Of a stretch of 64,000 nucleotides of DNA, positions 10,057 through 19,173 are shown piece after piece; positions within the stretch are counted from its first letter, which is position 1, and the number at the start of each line of letters is the position of its first letter. The position numbers were made by a program, and so were the translations under genes. The notes below the pieces were generated by a model. It was not told the DNA's origin, searched no databases, and saw nothing but the letters and a program-made list of their open reading frames with translations. The stretch lies in NCBI RefSeq assembly GCF_001690275.1, contig NZ_LZGW01000003.1:1-64000 (forward strand), read 5' to 3'. The stretch comes from Gilliamella sp. WF3-4 (lineage in GTDB: Bacteria; Pseudomonadota; Gammaproteobacteria; Enterobacterales; Orbaceae).

Positions 10057-10960
10057 TTAGCACCACTTGTTCTTTTTAGTACTGGGTCTATAACGTTTGT
10101 CTTTTTCTCGATTGGGTGGCAATTCATGTTTTAATATTCTTAAAAGCCTAACTCTTCTTGCCTCAATTCTTTTCATTTTACCTTTAGTTATTCCTCTATA
10201 AGTACGGACTACTTTCGATTCTGCATTGCCAAAGTTAGGGGCTTTTCGTACTTTTCTTATACTCGTATAAGCACGTCTATTATCCGCCAACCATTACATC
10301 TTCTGCTTTACTAATTCCTGTTTTAGCACGGCGTTTAGATTCCTATCCATTACATCATATAAAACCCAATCTCAATTAGTGTCATTACTATTTTTATACC
10401 ATCCAAGTGTATCAATCCAAGTCAGCCCATTCGGCACATACTGATACAGATTACACCTACCTAGCAGCCCAATTGAGTTGGACTGGGTAAAGCGTCCTAT
10501 ATCTGGATCATAGTACCTAAAGGTATTGTACTGCAGTCTAGTTTTTCTGTCTAAATATTACCCATGATATCTGAAGTTTTGCTCTATTGGTTTGTGTTCG
10601 ATTTCCTGAATGCGCTTACCCTAGAGCTGATAGCTACATTCCCAGAGTTATTCGCCGTTTGCATCGGTAAGCCGTTCTGGTCGGCGTAGAAGCAGCGGAT
10701 ATATTGTTTTTAATTGCCGTCTGTGCCTATACGTGCCAGTGGCTAGTCGTTGCTCTAGTGGGTGTAGATATTCAGGCTACTGTGCCGATTCGGGCAGGTT
10801 TCCTGTATTATTGTTAAGCTATCCCATAGGAACGGGTACGGTTGTAAGGTTTGCCTGTGCGCCTGACTGATGTTTTTCGATACGTCGACCTAAGGCGTCG
10901 TAGGCGTAGTTGTAACGCTGGTTGTGGCTAGCACTTTGTTTGTTTTTGAAGCAATAACTC
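10057..10960 (-). pseudogene. Rhs core remnant and basic toxin tail
   Basis: The toxin tail (10057-10290) reads LADNRRAYTSIRKVRKAPNF and ends STKKNKWC. One frameshift near 10290 separates it from a preceding SKRRAKTGISKAEDVMVGG segment. The core region 10400-10960 keeps recognisable pieces in several frames (NLYQYVPNGLTWID, RYQ and YNTFRYYDPDIGRF-like strings, RIEKHQ). The toxin-immunity junction itself is clean. Confidence 0.75.
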
Positions 10961-11010
10961 TCTATCTTACATATATCTAATTATTGAGCTAACTTCTATA
11001 ATTTTATTTT

Positions 11011-11367
11011 TTAGTAATATTTAATTTCATATTTACCAATTACATCAAAAATATGATCATAAGTGCTGAGTACTATACGTTGCCTTCCTTTTTTATGCAC
11101 CTCATCAACTAAATCAAAACTAGATTTTAAATATTGCTCATAAGGATACTCATCCATTCTATAAATAAATAAACTATAAATATCACTGAAAGTAAATGTA
11201 ACTTTAACTTCTGGAACATTCGATATCTTCGGTTTACAGCCTGATAATGCTAATGACGTATTAACAACTAAAGTAAATGGTATACATTCTAATTTTACGT
11301 CAGATAATATTAATGCACTTCGCGCATAAATTATACCGTATTTTGTTTGAATTTCTTTTGTATTCAT
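11011..11367 (-). CDS. Putative immunity protein, paralogue of the one at 24902
   Basis: 118 aa. It shares the pattern YG.IY.R.ALIL.DV, FTFSDIYSL and the terminal LSTYDHIFDVIGKYE.KY with the protein encoded at 24902-25261, and the adjoining toxin tails are related too. No signal or membrane segment. Family unnamed; the immunity role follows from repeated pairing with the same toxin-tail type. Confidence 0.65.
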   Translation of the reverse strand: MNTKEIQTKYGIIYARSALILSDVKLECIPFTLVVNTSLALSGCKPKISNVPEVKVTFTFSDIYSLFIYRMDEYPYEQYLKSSFDLVDEVHKKGRQRIVLSTYDHIFDVIGKYEIKYY

Positions 11368-11368
11368 A

Positions 11369-11660
11369 TTATTTACACCTCAATTTTATTGATTTACCAC
11401 TGGTTTTAGTTGTAAAACGCCACCATAAAGTAGCTGAAGACAGATCCACTTAAGTAGCCCATCTAGATGGAGCCTTAGAAATTCCAGCCTTTTTAGCAGT
11501 ATAAAGGCGCCTATTATCCAAACTAAAAACGCACCTTGCGATAATAACTTTGTTTGTATATCAGTGGGTAAATCAAGCTTTTTTATTTTTCTAATAGTCT
11601 CTCGATTATTTATGTATGAATGATAATAAGGCTATGTATAAGTTTATTCACTTTTTTATC
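11369..11660 (-). pseudogene. Toxin tail remnant (LDNRRLY type)
   Basis: The frame ending at 11369 reads VFSLDNRRLYTAKKAGISKAP, then WAT, an internal TAG, and WWRFTTKTSGKSIKLRCK. The same end (WAT..DL.S....FTTT.GGIEIKVRC) is seen at 25255. A nuclease- or ParB-like DNRRLY motif is suggestive only. There is no intact Rhs core directly upstream; 11540-11660 is further scrambled toxin sequence. Confidence 0.6.
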
Positions 11661-11692
11661 GTTAAAGATTGTAAATATTGCCGATTTTTTGA

Positions 11693-12145
11693 TTAAAGTA
11701 ATGCATATATTTTCTTTAATTGTCCACAATATTTCTTACTATACGGTATTTTTATTTTTTTTAGATAATTAATTAGGTTATCAACATCGTTAGTAAGTAA
11801 ATAATACTCTAATAAATGAATAATAAGAAAATTTTCATAGGGTGCATTAACTGAAATAGTGACATCCTTTTCATCATTCCCTTCTTGTTCATCTGGTTCA
11901 TCAAAGAGAACGACAAACTTAATCGCTATATATTTCAAAAAAGAAGCAAGATTATTCGACAATATGTTTTTTAAATCAGATAAAGTGGCACCAGACAAAT
12001 TTATTTCATTTGCATCATATTCAAACAATACCGATGGCAATTCTTTTCCGTTTGTCGTAATTTTATATTTTTTCTCTAATTTATCTAATGCCGTTTTATA
12101 TAATGAGCTATTTATAAAATCTCGAATTTCATTAATGTTTATCAT
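11693..12145 (-). CDS. Putative immunity protein, unknown family
   Basis: 150 aa with an acidic linker (FDEPDEQEGNDEKD) and a helical C-terminal half ending YCGQLKKIYALL. The frame is intact with an ATG start. The matching toxin has been lost: just upstream (12146-12320) is only AT-rich DNA and an IS3 fragment, so this is an orphan immunity gene. Confidence 0.55.
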   Translation of the reverse strand: MININEIRDFINSSLYKTALDKLEKKYKITTNGKELPSVLFEYDANEINLSGATLSDLKNILSNNLASFLKYIAIKFVVLFDEPDEQEGNDEKDVTISVNAPYENFLIIHLLEYYLLTNDVDNLINYLKKIKIPYSKKYCGQLKKIYALL

Positions 12146-12249
12146 TTATCAACATCTCTTACTATATTTATAACACTATAACCAATGTGTTTATATGGAT
12201 TGCTTTATGCTTCCATGAGGTTTATTTGGCAATCATCATCATGATTAAA

Positions 12250-12314
12250 TCACTTTTTACTTTTATCATGGCGAGTTTTCTACTCTTTTGTTGCACTATT
12301 TTAGAGGGGCGTTA
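12250..12314 (-). mobile_element. IS3-family terminal fragment
   Basis: The - strand sequence from 12314 begins with GTAACGCCCCTCTAAAATAGTG and continues with the same leader (TAGAAAACTCGCCATGATAAAAG) as the IS at 27340, then ends. About 65 bp of the left end is left. Confidence 0.7.
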
Positions 12315-12421
12315 CAGCTTAGGTTATAATAAACAGATACATTATCTCCCTACAAAATATTAAGGAAACTATTACTATTAGCACATTTATAAATTATTGT
12401 TAGATAGTTATATTAAAATAA

Positions 12422-13033
12422 TTATGCCGTTTGAACAAAAAAAAGTCCTGCATTATTAAAATCATCAATTTTCTTTTTTAGAAACAAATATCCAATAGCA
12501 TCAGATAAAAATAAAGCTCCACCATCATGAACGGGAATATCTGATGAATATAATTGGCCAATAAAATCATATTCATTTAGCAATTTTTCACAAGCCACAA
12601 TGCCATTGGGTATTTTATTTGACAAAAAAGAAAATGCTGGGTACTCATTATTCTTTAGTTGTGTCTTTTCTAATTCAAGATATTGAGGAACAAGACTATT
12701 ACTATTTTCACGTAATTTTGATGTCTCAGTTAGTGTAACTCTGGTAAATCCTGATTTTAAATGATCAAGTTCTGCATCATCACCGAAATAAACAATATCG
12801 TCCAAAAAATACCTATTTTCATTATATGTTGAAAATACGGAAATATATTTAGCTTTAGGAAGATTAATTCCACTAATAGAATCAGATAATTTATCATTAT
12901 CGATTGTGAATAATAATGTTAAATTTTCACCTAACGGATTTTGGGGCCAATTGCCGTCAATAAATGCTCCTCCACCAAATTTGATACCACTATTTTCGTT
13001 TGATGAAGGTGTAAGCTCATATACTAGGTGCAT
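12422..13033 (-). CDS. YwqG-like putative immunity protein
   Basis: 203 aa. The N-terminal part has IKFGGGAFIDGNWPQNPLGE and LTLLFTIDND, and later CEKLLNEYDFIGQLYSSDIP. The GG...WP...L..I arrangement is like YwqG/DUF1963-type proteins, some of which act as immunity proteins. No export signal. It follows the toxin tail that ends at 13044, ten bases before its ATG. Confidence 0.65.
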   Translation of the reverse strand: MHLVYELTPSSNENSGIKFGGGAFIDGNWPQNPLGENLTLLFTIDNDKLSDSISGINLPKAKYISVFSTYNENRYFLDDIVYFGDDAELDHLKSGFTRVTLTETSKLRENSNSLVPQYLELEKTQLKNNEYPAFSFLSNKIPNGIVACEKLLNEYDFIGQLYSSDIPVHDGGALFLSDAIGYLFLKKKIDDFNNAGLFFVQTA

Positions 13034-13043
13034 GATATCTCCA

Positions 13044-13330
13044 TTAACATTTGCTAATTTCTTTATGAATTTTTACGATTTTTCTTAGTATACCAATTTT
13101 CTTTTCAGGAACACCAGCTCTTCCCTGTGCTTCATAGTTATTCTAGTCGGTATAGATATACAGCCTGCTGTGCTGATTCGGGCTGGTTTCCTAAATCACT
13201 GCTAAGCCATCCCACAGGAAGCGGGTACGGTGTAGGATTTGCCTGCGTTGTCTAGCTGATGTTTTTCGGTACGTCGACCTAAGGCGTTGTAGACATAGCC
13301 GTAACGCTCACTAGCTTGGGTATTCGATGG
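13044..13330 (-). pseudogene. Rhs core scrap joined to a toxin C-terminus
   Basis: The toxin end is only about 30 codons (AQGRAGVPEKKIGILRKIVK ending EISKC). It is directly preceded by core sequence of the YLYTD/LAR region (13130-13330). The core's C-terminal portion and most of the toxin domain are deleted, a junction made by recombination within the core. Confidence 0.7.
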
Positions 13331-13461
13331 ATACTTCGGTCAACATGTGCTAAACATTGTATTTTAATCTTAGATTTTGGCCAAATCGACTAATCTATAT
13401 ATTAAAATGCCTTGATTTGATAGTAATATAATAAAATTTTAGATAATCGTAGTATTTAATT

Positions 13462-13806
13462 TTATAAATTCTTTAACTCTCTAATTTTAGCTAAGCCTTT
13501 TTCCAAACGACTAATATTTTCATACTTATTTTCTACAGTACTTTTATCTAAATATTTAAGCCATCCAGATACATATTTCCTGAATAAATCAAAACCATCT
13601 TCCGTAACAGCAGATTTCATTAATATAAAATCAGTTTTCAAATTTCCCTCTAGATCAAATGGCTCTACATTAATTAGTAAATGGTTCTCTTTGAGAAACG
13701 TTAATAAACTAGTAGATAATCTTATTATTTGGTTTTGATATTCTTTACTTTTATTTGCGCCTAATAACATAGGAATATTATGTAATTCAAAATCTTCATT
13801 ATTCAT
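13462..13806 (-). CDS. Immunity protein of the LHNIPMLL family
   Basis: 114 aa. Paralogues are at 31499 (intact) and about 20105 (fragment). Shared blocks are LHNIP.LL..NKSK, LL.FLK.N.LLI..EPFD..G.LKTD and the end NISRLEKGLAKIR. The ATG overlaps the end of the toxin frame, whose TAA is at 13799-13801, a typical tight junction. The partner toxin type is restriction-endonuclease-like. Confidence 0.7.
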   Translation of the reverse strand: MNNEDFELHNIPMLLGANKSKEYQNQIIRLSTSLLTFLKENHLLINVEPFDLEGNLKTDFILMKSAVTEDGFDLFRKYVSGWLKYLDKSTVENKYENISRLEKGLAKIRELKNL

Positions 13807-14070
13807 TATTTTGCCTTATAACTTTTGATATACTTTCAATTTCGATCAGTTCGTTAGTATTTTTATTTTTCACATATATACTTCCTGTACTATGTATCCG
13901 AGCTTCTTTTGCTAATTGTTTGTACTTAGAGGCAGTTTTACTTGTTATCTCATAAGGACGCCATTTTCCATTTGTCTTTTAACCACAAAGTCGACTCTAT
14001 GTCGTTCACCTGTTATAGGATTTTAACTGGTTTGGCACCCGTTCATTTTTTAGAGTTTGATGGGCAGAAT
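13799..14070 (-). pseudogene. Toxin tail, PD-(D/E)XK-like, frameshifted
   Basis: The pieces read NPITGERHRVDFVVK, then after a shift WRPYEITSKTASKYKQLAKE, and SIYVKNKNTNELIEIESISK. D..(about 15)..E-x-T-x-K followed by YV...T.ELI is the arrangement expected of restriction-endonuclease-fold polymorphic toxins. That fold is inferred from motif spacing only. The 5' side is cut by an IS256 end remnant at 14070-14140. Confidence 0.6.
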
Positions 14071-14140
14071 CAATCGCTACCTTTAACTGGCAAATACACA
14101 AAATAATATAGAATGGTGTCTCTCAATTTTCTATCTAAAT
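14070..14140 (+). mobile_element. IS256-family right-end remnant
   Basis: TTTAACTGGCAAATACACAAAAT followed by ATGGTGTCTC matches the right end of the element at 1556-2782 (2735-2782). No transposase sequence is left. It marks an old insertion that truncated the neighbouring toxin. Confidence 0.65.
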
Positions 14141-14154
14141 ACTAATCTATTATT

Positions 14155-14640
14155 TTAATTTTCAATAATATCTTGATATAGTTCAATTAAGTCATTATTG
14201 TTACTTTTTAGGCATTTATTCATTAATTTGATTTTTAAGTCTGAGAAATTTAAGTATAGTAGTAATTCAGCTAATCTTCGGTATATAAAGTCATCGAAAG
14301 AAGCAAGGTAATGATCCAACATACTGCATAATTTATGTTTTACGATTTTATTCTCTTTAAATTTGATTAATATATCTCTAGCTATAGGAATATTATCAAT
14401 ATTGCCATCGACTGATATGTCTATAATTATAGGAATTAATATTTCTAATTCTTCGTCATTAAAATCATCATCTCTTATGAATCTTAACGCTGTTCCTTGT
14501 TCTGATAATGTGTTTAATGCTAATAGTAATTGTTGGAAAAAACATTCTGATTTTCTAAAATAATATTTAGAAGAAAATAAATTTGTTTCAGATTCTTTTA
14601 AATTAAACCATTCTATAGAAAAAATTGTATTATCTTTCAT
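14155..14640 (-). CDS. Putative immunity protein, fused in frame to its toxin remnant
   Basis: The open frame extends to 14916 without a stop (253 codons), but its first 92 codons are a toxin tail. The probable native immunity start is the Met at 14640 (MKDNTIFSIEWF), giving about 161 aa, helical, ending NDLIELYQDIIEN. Loss of the toxin stop codon has merged the two. Family not recognised. Confidence 0.55.
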   Translation of the reverse strand: MKDNTIFSIEWFNLKESETNLFSSKYYFRKSECFFQQLLLALNTLSEQGTALRFIRDDDFNDEELEILIPIIIDISVDGNIDNIPIARDILIKFKENKIVKHKLCSMLDHYLASFDDFIYRRLAELLLYLNFSDLKIKLMNKCLKSNNNDLIELYQDIIEN

Positions 14641-14945
14641 TTTGTTACTACCATACTCACAAGAAATTGAGTTAAATAATTTTTTAAATTCATTCATGAA
14701 TATATCACGTTTAATACCTAATCCATTAGGGAATGATTTTCCTTCAGGTATTGTATAGTAATGTTCAGTTAATGGAGACTTATTAGGATCTAATGTGGTT
14801 GATGCACCTTGCGGTAATTTTTTATCAACCTGAGGTTTTACCATACCAGTGCTATCAGTATCAATATCTTTGCTTGCTCTTGGTTTTTGGGCTTGTTTTT
14901 GTTTCCAAAAGCACACAATTCATTATTTAAGCCCAAGGATCAATC
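14641..14945 (-). pseudogene. Toxin tail fused to immunity gene, with Rhs core end
   Basis: Codons from 14916 read QKPRASKDIDTDSTGM, NKSPLTEHYYTIPEGKSFP and GLGIKRD...EFKKLF then run into the immunity frame. The HYYTIPEG..FP.GLG pattern occurs in Rhs C-terminal toxins, and this copy looks internally deleted. Bases 14917-14945 are the last codons of the core (NELT, stop, IDPWA), so core and toxin are out of frame. Confidence 0.6.
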
Positions 14946-15427
14946 TAAGTCAACTCATTATTACCATTCCATATTCTTAACTCATAAAAATTCTCTGTTG
15001 GTAAAATTGAAAATCCAAAAGAGTTATTAATGGCAACTAGCAAACACTCTAACGTCTTGTTACTATTCTTTACTGTCATATTCCAAAATAATGTTGGATT
15101 TTGCTTAATGTTATTAATATGCAATTTTAAATAATAATATGTATTACAAGTGATAATTTGAAAAACTACTAAATCATTAGTATCAATACTACTCAAAAAA
15201 TCACAAAATCGGTTAAATAATAAATTTTCATTTACTGATAAATCTACTGGCTGATGTTCAATATTATCAATAAATTTTGACAAAAAGACATTATAATCAT
15301 GCGACTCAAACGTTATCGAATAGCTGTTATTATTAATCCGTAATTTATTTGAGATATTTTGAACAATTGCCTTTTTTTCTTTTTCAATAACTGATAATTT
15401 CAATCTTTCTTTTAAAGATAATGACAT
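14945..15427 (-). CDS. Putative immunity protein
   Basis: 160 aa. The body has FNRFCDFLSSIDTNDLVVF and a C-terminal SFGFSILPTENFYELRIW. The last residues (NGNNELT) coincide with the NGLT of an Rhs core end, so the 3' end of the gene was probably replaced by recombination there. The start overlaps the toxin stop (TAATG at 15427). Confidence 0.6.
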   Translation of the reverse strand: MSLSLKERLKLSVIEKEKKAIVQNISNKLRINNNSYSITFESHDYNVFLSKFIDNIEHQPVDLSVNENLLFNRFCDFLSSIDTNDLVVFQIITCNTYYYLKLHINNIKQNPTLFWNMTVKNSNKTLECLLVAINNSFGFSILPTENFYELRIWNGNNELT

Positions 15428-15895
15428 TATTTTTTGCCTTTAGCATTTGTAATTTTTGTCATATTTTCAGGAATATGTCTACCATATTGATTATATCTTA
15501 CTTTTGGTTGGAGAGGATCACCAGACAAATCATCAGCAGTATAAAAGTGAGGAACGCGATCAAATTTATTTTCTCGTTTTGAAGTATTTAGATCGGCGTG
15601 GACGTAAACTATTTCTTCATCTTCACTACCTCTTTTAACTATGCGTGCCAGTGTTGGTAGTTGCTTTGGTCGGTATAGATATACAGGCTGCTGTGCTGAT
15701 TCTGGCTGGTTTCCTGAATCATTTTTAAGCCATCCCACAGGAAGCGGGTACGGTTATAAGGGTTGCCTGCGCTGCCTAGCTGATGTTCTTCGATACACCG
15801 GCTTAAGGCGTCGTAGTGGTAGTGCTGGGTAGCGCCGTTGGTTTGTTTGCAGCCGATTTGTCCGTGGACACTGTATTGGTTTTTATGTCTTCCAA
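15427..15895 (-). pseudogene. Rhs core spliced to a toxin tail
   Basis: The frame 15427-15738 starts in core sequence (GWLKNDSGNQPESAQQPVYL, then KRGSEDEEIVYVHADLN) and jumps straight to a toxin tail (FDRVPHFYTADDLSGDPLQP...RHIPENMTKITNAKGKK), omitting the final core segment. The part at 15740-15895 is core in other frames. The junction falls at the YFHTDLNG motif, also used at 19810. Confidence 0.7.
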
Positions 15896-15920
15896 ACCAA
15901 TTAAATACTTTTAAACATTA

Positions 15921-16403
15921 TTAAAAGGGTAAGTTAATTTTTTTATTCAGTTTTTCTTCAATAAGTGTCGATAATTCTTTAAATAAAGTTTCCCAAACCT
16001 GAATGTACTCTAATTTACTGATAAAAAGTTTCATATCAGGAATTTTTCCATTATATATGCCTACATCTGGTCCTTTCTTATATTCAAGTTCTACGCCTTT
16101 ATCTTTAATTTCATAATAGAAGTAAAAATCAGAGCCTTGCTCACAAAACCAAATATCATCTTTGCCTGTCCAATTATTTTTTACTCGTTTGACAGATTTA
16201 ACAATGTCTTCATAACATGCTGTTATGTCCGCATAAATGTAAAAATGTACTCTATAGTCGCCTTTCAGTTTAATGTAAAACTCAGGTTCAGCATATCTTC
16301 TCAATTCTTCCAATGCATATTGAAAAGGAGTTAGTTCGTCATCAATATCATCATCAATATCGCCTATGGGATTTTGATAGTTAACCTCAAATATAGTTTC
16401 CAT
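15921..16403 (-). CDS. Putative immunity protein
   Basis: 160 aa, very acidic N-terminus (GDIDDDIDDELTPFQYALEE), then alternating strands (YIKLKGDYRVHFYIYAD, GSDFYFYYEIKD) and a C-terminal helix. GGAGATTAAA directly precedes the ATG, overlapping the toxin stop at 16405. Family not named. The intact frame contrasts with the broken toxin upstream. Confidence 0.65.
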   Translation of the reverse strand: METIFEVNYQNPIGDIDDDIDDELTPFQYALEELRRYAEPEFYIKLKGDYRVHFYIYADITACYEDIVKSVKRVKNNWTGKDDIWFCEQGSDFYFYYEIKDKGVELEYKKGPDVGIYNGKIPDMKLFISKLEYIQVWETLFKELSTLIEEKLNKKINLPF

Positions 16404-16404
16404 T

Positions 16405-17420
16405 TTAATCTCCAGGAATATAGGGACAGGCTATAATAGGTTTGCCTCTAATGACTACTCTTATAAATCTTACAATATCCATTATTTTTATTGTTCTATC
16501 AGGATAATATATTTTTGATAATTGTGATACTTTAACATCATGTGCTCCATGTGTGTTGGTGCTTTAGCAAACGCTTCCTCTATTATTTTGTTATCATTAA
16601 ATGCCTTATAGGCTCAGAGTCTTTTGGATTTTTTTCTCGGTCAATTAATTTTTGTGCATTAATTTGAGAACCATGTTGATTACGGGAATATCCATATTTT
16701 TTATAACTTTCCCTGTTTGATGATTTAGCTTACAACTCATTAATCCAAATGGATCCAACCAAGTCAACCTATTAGGTGCATACTGATACAGATTAAAGCC
16801 ACCCAGCAGTCCTATCGGGTCTGGCTAGGTAAAGCGGCCTATATCTGGATCATAGTGCTTGAAAGTATTGTAATGTAGTCCAGTTTCTCTGCCTAAATAT
16901 TATTCATGACATCTGAGGTTTTGCTCTATTGATTGATGTTCAATTTCCTGAATATGTTTACCCCAGAGCTGATAGCAGTATTTTCAGACGATGTCATTGT
17001 TTGTATCGGTAAGCTTTTCTGGAGAGCCGTTCAGGTTGGTATGGATATACAGGCTGTTGTACTGATTCGGGTTAGTTTTCTGAATCATTTTTAAGGTATT
17101 CTGCAGGATGCGGGTACTGTTGTAGGGTTGTCTGCGCTGCCTAGCTGATGTTTTTCGATACGGCGTTTCAGGCCATCGTAGTGATATCCTCTGAAATGTA
17201 GGAGAATCAGGTTGCTGTATTCTGTACTTATCAATCGGTCGAGGCGATCGTACTGGTAGCTGCGTTCTGTTAAGATACTGGGCCGGGTTGGTTTGTGTTG
17301 CAGTCATATTTGAATGTGGTGTTCAGCCGCTCTTGTGGCGTAATACTTCGCGGTGCAGGTTGTCGGAACCGTAATACAGGCTGTTGATGGTGCACCCATC
17401 TGGCTGTGAATAAAAAAGAT
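16405..17420 (-). pseudogene. Rhs core remnant and toxin tail
   Basis: The toxin pieces are [33 protein letters not shown], then in shifted frames KAFNDNKIIEEAFAKAPTHM and VSQLSKIYYPDRTIKIMDIV ending YIPGD. The core pieces span 16745-17420 in three frames and include NLYQYAPN and CRQPYNSTRILQNTLKMIQ. At least three frameshifts are needed to restore it. Confidence 0.7.
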
Positions 17421-17427
17421 GAATAAT

Positions 17428-17862
17428 CTATTTGAATGTTTTGAATTTTGATAGCCAATAATTGCCTTTATCATATACACAACCAATTAAAACATTTCCT
17501 TCTGTTTTGATCGTTAATTCACGACTATAACAATATTGTTTTTCAAAAGACCAGTTTATATCAGCAATATCGAGATATTTCATAATAAGTTCAAAACTTG
17601 TTTCAGAATATATAATTACATTATTTAATAAAGTAATTGGATGACGAGCTACATCAAATCCTAAGGAATGTATCTTGGAATCAACTACCATTATTTCCAG
17701 TGAATCATAAAAATAAGAAAAACCTTCACTTTTGTTCAATTTATCAAAGTAATATTTTTTACCCAAATCTTTTTTTTGCAAAATAGAATATATTTCTTTT
17801 TCTGATAAGCCTACTTTTAATTCCAAATATATTCCTGTTCTCAGAAAATCAGTTAAGTCCAT
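17428..17862 (-). CDS. Putative immunity protein
   Basis: 144 aa if started at 17862 (MDLTDFLRTGIYLELKVG); GGAGAAAATTA precedes that ATG. A longer frame to 17943 only re-reads the toxin tail. The gene start overlaps the toxin end (stop at 17849) by 14 nt. It ends LIGCVYDKGNYWLSKFKTFK, similar in style to other array immunity ends (GYWLEY at 5558). Family unknown. Confidence 0.65.
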   Translation of the reverse strand: MDLTDFLRTGIYLELKVGLSEKEIYSILQKKDLGKKYYFDKLNKSEGFSYFYDSLEIMVVDSKIHSLGFDVARHPITLLNNVIIYSETSFELIMKYLDIADINWSFEKQYCYSRELTIKTEGNVLIGCVYDKGNYWLSKFKTFK

Positions 17863-18510
17863 TAATTTTCTCCTGCATTTTTGAAAATTTAACCACACCC
17901 CGCTCGGCCAATTCAATTGACTTTTTATTACTATTTGAGTCATTTAATATCTTTTTAAATTCTTCTATGGCATGAGATACTTGAGTTTTAGTTTTCCCCA
18001 TAATTTTTTTATTGTTTATCAAACCGTCTATATGCTTGTTCGCTTGGGTTATGGATTTTTTACTAATACCTTTCATGTTACTAAACCGCTCCCAGATAAG
18101 ATTGTCAGCTTTATCTAAACCTAATTTAGCTTCCGTAGTTTTTCTTCCATTTATAGATATATCTAAATAAAATCTTTTAATCCTTACATTATCGAAATGA
18201 CATGGTTGCATTTTCCCGGTACAGTCAATCCTAATGGATCGACCCAAGTCAACTCATTAGGTGCATACTGATACAGGTTAAAGTCACCCAGCTGGTCAAT
18301 CGGGGGGCTAGCTAGGTAAAGTGACCTATATCCGAGTCATAGTATCAGAAAGTATTGTAATGCAGTCCAGTTTCTCTGTCTAAATACTGTCCCTGATATC
18401 TAAGGTTTTGTTGTATCGGGATGTGTTCGATTTTTTGAATCCGTTTTCCCCAGAGCTGATAGCGGTATGCTCACAATACTGCGCCATTTACATAGGTAAA
18501 TTTTTCCTTT
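17849..18510 (-). pseudogene. Rhs core remnant with a long toxin tail
   Basis: The toxin part of the frame 17849-18247 is intact from about CHFDNVRIKRFYLDISING to KFSKMQEKINGLN and is rich in Lys. It is out of frame with the core end (WVDPLGLTVPGKCNHV) by one base at about 18200. The core 18230-18510 has RYQGQYLDRETGLHYNTF-like pieces with stops. One indel would reconnect them. Confidence 0.7.
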
Positions 18511-18529
18511 TAGCCCTGATTGCATATCC

Positions 18530-18964
18530 CTAATTGTTTATACGATAATGAAGATATATTTCATATTCATCATCATTAATAACCAATATTCTTTCAGGTT
18601 GTAAAAACAATAATGATAAATCAAAAGATTGGTTGTATTTAAATATACTTTTTAAAAAATTATCAAGATAATTAATATTTAAGTGTATCGCAAATTTTTC
18701 TTCAAATAATTGGATGCATTTAAAAAAATTATTATTTAAAGTGTTATTTATAATTTCAATTAATTTTTTTTGGCTAATCGGGTGCTCTAGCCTGATTTCG
18801 CTATCAATTTGATCAATCTTGAAAAAAATTTTAAGCTGTTCTTTATACCAAATGAAATCTTCATTATTAACAGACGAAATTGTAAATGATTCAATTCCTT
18901 CTAATTGACTAACATATTCTTCTGCTTTTTTATAAAGTAATTTTTTTTCAAGTTTATTATTCAT
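18530..18964 (-). CDS. Putative immunity protein
   Basis: 144 aa from the ATG at 18964 (MNNKLEKKLLYKKAEEYVS). An ATG at 18982 adds six residues but lies within the toxin end, and neither start has a clear Shine-Dalgarno. Helical, with IRLEHPISQKKLIEIINNT and LLFLQPERILVINDDEYEI. Family unknown. Confidence 0.6.
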   Translation of the reverse strand: MNNKLEKKLLYKKAEEYVSQLEGIESFTISSVNNEDFIWYKEQLKIFFKIDQIDSEIRLEHPISQKKLIEIINNTLNNNFFKCIQLFEEKFAIHLNINYLDNFLKSIFKYNQSFDLSLLFLQPERILVINDDEYEIYLHYRINN

Positions 18965-19165
18965 AATATATGTGATGATCATTGGTTAGCGAATCAATAA
19001 TTTTTTGATATCGTTCTTGTTCGAAGTCATAGGTAATTGAATTAGCACTACGTTTTGATTGGTCCGCATTTAGCTATTGGATCATTTGTTTATTCTACTG
19101 TGACACGTTTATGTCCTTGTGCATTTTTATATTGATAATACCTGCCATGTGAAACATGGCTCTAT
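18957..19165 (-). pseudogene. Toxin tail without core
   Basis: The pieces read SHGRYYQYKNAQGHKRVTVE, a stop, then SANSITYDFEQERYQKIIDS ending HHIYYE. The pattern Y.N..G.K.V...-.DF..ERY..I...HHIYY occurs at the ends of other Rhs toxins. No core sequence precedes it: the immunity gene of the next cassette (19174) lies immediately upstream, so the core has been deleted. Confidence 0.6.
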
Positions 19166-19173
19166 TAATAATT

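Noticed and set aside
10038-10127. Thirty extra N-terminal residues of the Imm9-like protein
   Set aside because: The same bases encode the end of the toxin in another frame, and a good ribosome site marks the start at 10037.
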